Source: Thiobacillus sp. (GTDB lineage: Bacteria; Pseudomonadota; Gammaproteobacteria; Burkholderiales; Thiobacillaceae). Taken from it: 64,000 nucleotides of DNA. This document shows positions 60,753 through 64,000 of this stretch, piece after piece. A program made the position numbers and the translations under genes. The stretch's first letter is position 1. Each line of letters starts with the position of its first letter. The notes under the pieces were generated by a model. That model did no database searches. It had not been told where the DNA came from and was given only the letters and a program-made list of their open reading frames with translations. The stretch covers positions 37,818 through 101,817 of the forward strand of contig JAUXRY010000041.1 of the NCBI GenBank assembly GCA_030679915.1, in the 5' to 3' direction.

Positions 60753-61738
60753 TGAAAAATGCCGCCGGCGTCAGCATGAAAACCTTGGTGCTGAGCGTGT
60801 TGGTGCTGAGCCTGGTGGGGTGCGTTTCATCCGGCCCCGCACCGGTGAGTGATCGAGCGAGCGCACGGGGCGGCCCTTCGTCAGTGACTGCCAAGGCCGA
60901 TCCGGCGCGCTCCACTACGCCGCAGATTGCACCGTCAACCAATGGTTTGCATACGGTGCAGCGCGGTGACACCTTATATGCCATCGCGTTTGCCAACAGC
61001 CTGGATTACCGCGAGCTTTCCCGGTGGAACCAGCTTGATTCGCCCGATCGAATTTTGATCGGACAGGTTTTGCGGCTGACCGATCCATCGAATGGGACGG
61101 CACAAACCACAGGAATTGAAATTACGCCGCTTGGCAGTGTCGCAGCACCGAACGCGCAACCGCTTTCCGAATCTTCTGTTGTGCGCACGCCCCAGGCTGT
61201 TCTGCTGGACTATAGCGAAGCCAATTGGGCGCAGGTCTCTGCTCCACGCCCCGTTGTTGCAGTTGCAGCGTTGCCGGTTCCCGTGCCGGCAACGGTTCCA
61301 CCCCCATCGCCGACCCCGGTTGTACCAGCGCCGGTCGTATCGGCTCCCGTCATTTCTGCGGATGGTACGGTGGATAATTGGTTATGGCCTGCCGAAGGTA
61401 TCTTGGCAGGCCGTTTCGGCGCGGCGGGTGGCAAGGGAATCGATATTGTAGGCACTCGAAATTCACCAGTAAAAGCGGTGGCATCGGGCAAGGTGGTGTA
61501 CAGTGGCAGCGGTTTGCGGGGATACGGACAACTACTAATCGTTAAGCATTCAGGCGAGTATTTATCGGCCTATGCACATAATGAGACGATATTAGTTAAA
61601 GAAGGTGACACGGTGACTGCCGGGCAGAAAATTGCCAGGATGGGTGACACCGACAGCGATCGAGTGAAATTGCATTTTGAAATCCGTCGATACGGAAAAC
61701 CACTCGACCCTTTGAACTATTTGCCGGAGCGCTCATGA
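60752..61738 (+). CDS. nlpD: LysM/M23 lipoprotein NlpD (amidase activator)
   Basis: 328 residues. Lipobox LVGC (Cys24, or Cys16 from the second Met), then a LysM domain ([20 protein letters not shown]), a Pro/Val linker and an M23 (LytM) domain ([20 protein letters not shown], ending [20 protein letters not shown]). The first zinc His of active M23 enzymes is missing (GGKGIDI) and the HxH pair is reduced to KLH, so it should be inactive as a protease and act as an activator of AmiC-type amidases. rpoS overlaps its stop. Confidence 0.93.
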   Translation: MKNAAGVSMKTLVLSVLVLSLVGCVSSGPAPVSDRASARGGPSSVTAKADPARSTTPQIAPSTNGLHTVQRGDTLYAIAFANSLDYRELSRWNQLDSPDRILIGQVLRLTDPSNGTAQTTGIEITPLGSVAAPNAQPLSESSVVRTPQAVLLDYSEANWAQVSAPRPVVAVAALPVPVPATVPPPSPTPVVPAPVVSAPVISADGTVDNWLWPAEGILAGRFGAAGGKGIDIVGTRNSPVKAVASGKVVYSGSGLRGYGQLLIVKHSGEYLSAYAHNETILVKEGDTVTAGQKIARMGDTDSDRVKLHFEIRRYGKPLDPLNYLPERS

Positions 61739-62679
61739 GCCGCAAACCCAGCGATGAATCAGATGAATTGGCGCCAGACGAAACCGAACCAGAGCAGGTA
61801 GCGCCTGCCGACACCAGCGACGAACTGGCATCGGCCATTTTGCATGAGCCGCAGGTCGACATGACCCAGCTCTATCTGAACGAAATCGGCAAGGCTCCGT
61901 TGTTAACAGCCGAAGAGGAAGTGGCCCTGGCGCGTCTAACCGTGCAGGGCAACTTCGAAGCCCGCCAGACCATGATCGAGCGCAACCTGCGCCTGGTGGT
62001 TAACATCGCCAAGCATTACGCCAATCGCGGCCTCACCCTGCTCGACCTGGTGGAGGAGGGCAACCTCGGCCTCATCCACGCGCTGGAAAAATTTGATCCC
62101 GAGCGCGGCTTCCGTTTTTCGACCTACGCCACCTGGTGGATCCGGCAGAATATCGAACGCGCGATCATGAACCAATCGCGCACCATTCGCCTGCCGGTGC
62201 ACATCATCAAGGAACTTAACATTTACCTGCGCGCGAAGCGTCATCTGGAAACGCACGGTGTGACCGATGCCAGCGCCGATGACATCGCTGCGCTGACTGA
62301 TCATCCGGTTGCAGACGTGCGCCGCATCATGCAGTTGAACGAACGCGTTGCCTCGCTCGATGCACCACTGGATGTTGACCCTTCATTGTCGCTGGGTGAA
62401 GCGATCGCCGATGATAATGCCCACCTGCCGGACGACCTGCTCCAGCTCGAAGAAATTGAGCACCATGTCCATGAATGGCTCACCCAACTCAACGACAAGC
62501 AGCGCTGGGTCATCGAGCGTCGCTTTGGTCTGAACAACTGCGAATCCTGCACCCTGGAAGACCTGGCGCTGGAGCTGCAGGTCACACGGGAGCGCGTGCG
62601 GCAAATCCAGATGGAATCCCTGCGCGTGCTGCGGCAGTTGCTGCGCCGACGCGGTGTATCGAAAGACGAATTGTTCTGA
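61735..62679 (+). CDS. rpoS: RNA polymerase sigma factor RpoS
   Basis: 314 residues. Regions 1.2 ([20 protein letters not shown]), 2 ([40 protein letters not shown]), 3 and 4 ([20 protein letters not shown]) are complete. The order nlpD-rpoS is the standard one for the stationary-phase sigma factor, and the ATGA overlap with nlpD suggests coupled translation besides any promoter inside nlpD. Confidence 0.96.
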   Translation: MSRKPSDESDELAPDETEPEQVAPADTSDELASAILHEPQVDMTQLYLNEIGKAPLLTAEEEVALARLTVQGNFEARQTMIERNLRLVVNIAKHYANRGLTLLDLVEEGNLGLIHALEKFDPERGFRFSTYATWWIRQNIERAIMNQSRTIRLPVHIIKELNIYLRAKRHLETHGVTDASADDIAALTDHPVADVRRIMQLNERVASLDAPLDVDPSLSLGEAIADDNAHLPDDLLQLEEIEHHVHEWLTQLNDKQRWVIERRFGLNNCESCTLEDLALELQVTRERVRQIQMESLRVLRQLLRRRGVSKDELF

Positions 62680-62683
62680 CGCC

Positions 62684-63355
62684 ATGCAAGGCCACACCGT
62701 GATCGATTGGTCACAAATCGATACCGTCTTCCTCGACATGGACGGCACCCTGCTCGACCTCCATTTCGACAATCATTTTTGGCTCGAACACATGCCGCGT
62801 CGCTACGCCGAATATCACGGCCTCGCGCCGGATATCGCGCGCGCCCACCTGACCGCCCATTACGAGCGACACGCCGGCACGCTCAATTGGTATTGCCTGG
62901 ATTTTTGGAGCAGCGAACTTGCGCTCGACATCGTGCAACTGAAGGAGGAGGTCGCCCATCTGATTGCCGTGCGCCCGGACGTGCCGGCGTTTCTGGAAGC
63001 CGTGCGTAGCTCCGGTCGTCGGGTGGTCATGGTTACCAACGCACACCCCAAAAGCCTTGGCCTGAAAATGCGCGAAACCAAAATCGATGCGTATTTCGAT
63101 GCGCTGATTTCGTCGCATCAGATCGGTATTCCCAAGGAGCATCCGGATTTCTGGCAGGGTTTGCAGGGCATCGAGCCGTTCGACCGGCAGCGGACGTTAT
63201 TTGTTGACGACAGCCTGCCGGTGTTGAAGAGCGCGCAGGCTTATGGGATTGAGCAGTTGCTGGCGGTGTGTAATCCGGATTCGAGGCAGCCGCATAAGGA
63301 TTGTGGGGGATTCAGGGGGATTGCGAGTTTTGGGGAAGTGATGCCGGGGGTGTGA
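62684..63355 (+). CDS. yrfG: HAD-family nucleotidase (YrfG-like GMP/IMP nucleotidase)
   Basis: 223 residues of the haloacid dehalogenase fold. Motif I is FLDMDGTLLDL (Asp18 and Asp20), motif II is VMVTNAHPKSLGLKM and motif III/IV is LFVDDSLPVLKSAQAYG. The cap segment HFDNHFWLEHMPRRYAEYHG is typical of YrfG, which dephosphorylates GMP and IMP in E. coli. The start follows rpoS by four bases, so it is likely in the same transcript. Substrate is by family only. Confidence 0.82.
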   Translation: MQGHTVIDWSQIDTVFLDMDGTLLDLHFDNHFWLEHMPRRYAEYHGLAPDIARAHLTAHYERHAGTLNWYCLDFWSSELALDIVQLKEEVAHLIAVRPDVPAFLEAVRSSGRRVVMVTNAHPKSLGLKMRETKIDAYFDALISSHQIGIPKEHPDFWQGLQGIEPFDRQRTLFVDDSLPVLKSAQAYGIEQLLAVCNPDSRQPHKDCGGFRGIASFGEVMPGV

Positions 63356-63420
63356 GTCCTACGCCATCGACTTTATGCAGTTAGTTGGACGCATGATCGA
63401 AGTCCTCACCTTTTTTTAGC

Positions 63421-63447
63421 CCGTTCGCCCTGAGCCTGTCGAAGGGC
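63421..63447. repeat. Short palindromic dispersed repeat
   Basis: CCGTTCGCCCTGAGCCTGTC followed by GAAGGGC contains GCCCT/AGGGC arms. I recall this short sequence as frequent between genes in many proteobacterial genomes, where it behaves like a REP-type repeat. Only this copy is in the window. Confidence 0.55.
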
Positions 63448-63485
63448 CTGTTCGCTGATGAGAAGTGTTTTTTTGACAGATGACC

Positions 63486-63750
63486 GTTGGCCGGGGTTGC
63501 CGGCAGCAAGTTACTTTCTTTTGCTTCGCCAAAAGAAAGTAACCCAAGAAAAGGCGACCCCGCTCATCCCCGAATTCCCGAAAACCGAGCCTGCCGGGTG
63601 GGCGGCAAAGAACTCGCCCCGCTTTGCTGTTTTTAATTTTTTTTTGTGGCGTTGCTCAAACACCTTTGCCGCTGATCCACCCGACAGGCTCAATTTTCGG
63701 CGGGACTGAGAGGGGGTGAAAGTCAAAACCAGGGCGGTGATGACTGGACG
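63486..63750 (-). repeat. Structured dispersed element, copy C
   Basis: Same orientation as copy A. Long arms at 63578-63601 and 63677-63700, the inward extension GCGGCAAAG/CTTTGCCGC, and a 14-bp hairpin (63510-63543, GTTACTTTCTTTTG). It lacks the ATTGCGC end of copies A and B, and its inner GC stem has two mismatches, so it is the most eroded copy. It lies between yrfG and an IS30-type transposase end. Confidence 0.82.
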
Positions 63751-63866
63751 ATTATGGCTACTATTTCAACTACACACAGAGCACTGTGTATTAAGGATGC
63801 GCCCTACGGTGGGTACATCAGTCGAACCCAATTCTTTTTCTGACGGATTTTATTGATTTGGCGGTT
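63751..63866. other. Gap between repeat copy C and the IS30-type gene
   Basis: It holds ACACAG/CTGTGT (63773-63788), a 6-bp hairpin, and TGCGCCCTACGG. The right end of the insertion sequence must lie here or inside copy C, but I cannot fix a terminal inverted repeat because the other end is outside the window. Confidence 0.4.
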
Positions 63867-64000
63867 TCAAGCCCCAAGTGCAAAAAGCGCAGCATGATGC
63901 TGCTTGAAATCGAAAGCGTCTGGCGTAAACAACTCTGCGGGGCACTTGAAGCCTAACGACTTGCGCGGTCGGGTGTTTAGTTTCCAGGCGATTTCGTCCA
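63867..64000 (-). CDS. IS30-family transposase, C-terminal part
   Basis: The minus-strand frame enters from the right edge and ends in TGA at 63869-63867. The 43 visible residues include DEIAWKLNTRPRKSLGFKCP followed by AELFTPDAF, the standard ending of IS30-family transposases (LN.RPRK.LG...P.E.F), and a tail QHHAALFALGA. The catalytic core lies outside the window, so whether the copy is intact cannot be told. Confidence 0.75.
   Translation of the reverse strand, partial: DEIAWKLNTRPRKSLGFKCPAELFTPDAFDFKQHHAALFALGA

Noticed and set aside
63458..63709. Small protein with a KVTQEKATP core in repeat copy C, and its counterparts in copies A and B
   Set aside because: The frames differ by indels and stops between copies while stems are kept; selection seems to act on structure, not on a peptide.

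Overview
The window is a dense, housekeeping-rich stretch of a betaproteobacterial chromosome of moderately high G+C. The gene order map/rpsB-tsf-pyrH-frr-uppS-cdsA-dxr-rseP-bamA-skp-lpxD-fabZ-lpxA-lpxB-rnhB, the surE-pcm-nlpD-rpoS run, the divergent bamD/rluD pair and two PEP-CTERM proteins point to a free-living Gram-negative betaproteobacterium. Thiobacillus or another Nitrosomonadales relative is my best guess, but the placement is by gene content only.

Layout. Bases 1-4000 hold the end of an MSHA-type pilus operon (mshK partial, mshL, mshM, mshN). Then come an alanine-rich heptad-repeat lipoprotein, a PEP-CTERM protein behind a sigma-54-like promoter, and a decayed aminotransferase tail. 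From 5.9 to 12.8 kb a minus-strand block carries mtfA, rmuC, typA, an unknown membrane-anchored protein, a truncated haemoglobin and purT. From 12.9 to 14.4 kb lies an unknown lipoprotein gene bracketed by two inverted copies of a structured repeat. From 14.5 to 21.8 kb are ampD, purine salvage genes (hpt, methylthioinosine phosphorylase), rsuA, def, a FlaF-like gene with a near-consensus sigma-54 promoter, glnD and map. From 22 to 36.3 kb runs the large translation, isoprenoid, outer-membrane and lipid A operon. From 36 to 49 kb are membrane and redox genes, a PEP-CTERM metalloprotease, sucCD, nadE, PII, bamD/rluD, pgeF, a periplasmic DNA ligase and nadC. From 49 to 63.4 kb are clpB, an OmpA-type lipoprotein pair, tamAB, surE-pcm-nlpD-rpoS and a HAD nucleotidase. 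The right edge holds a third repeat copy and the end of an IS30-type transposase.

How the genes work together. Much of the window builds the envelope: BamA, BamD, Skp, RseP, TamA and TamB insert outer-membrane proteins; LpxD, LpxA, LpxB and FabZ start lipid A; UppS, CdsA and Dxr supply lipid carriers and precursors; AmpD, PgeF and NlpD act on peptidoglycan. GlnD and PII are the two halves of the nitrogen-sensing switch, encoded 23 kb apart.

The most unusual content is a dispersed element of about 265-308 bp, present three times (12863-13170, 14111-14416 inverted, 63486-63750). It carries a long imperfect inverted repeat and a short perfect hairpin. The hairpin is kept by mirrored base changes between copies. 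Every mismatch in the 24-position arms is a G-U pair if the RNA is read from one strand and a true mismatch if read from the other. That pattern suggests a structured RNA or a selected hairpin element rather than junk or a protein gene. No tRNA, rRNA or CRISPR array was seen.
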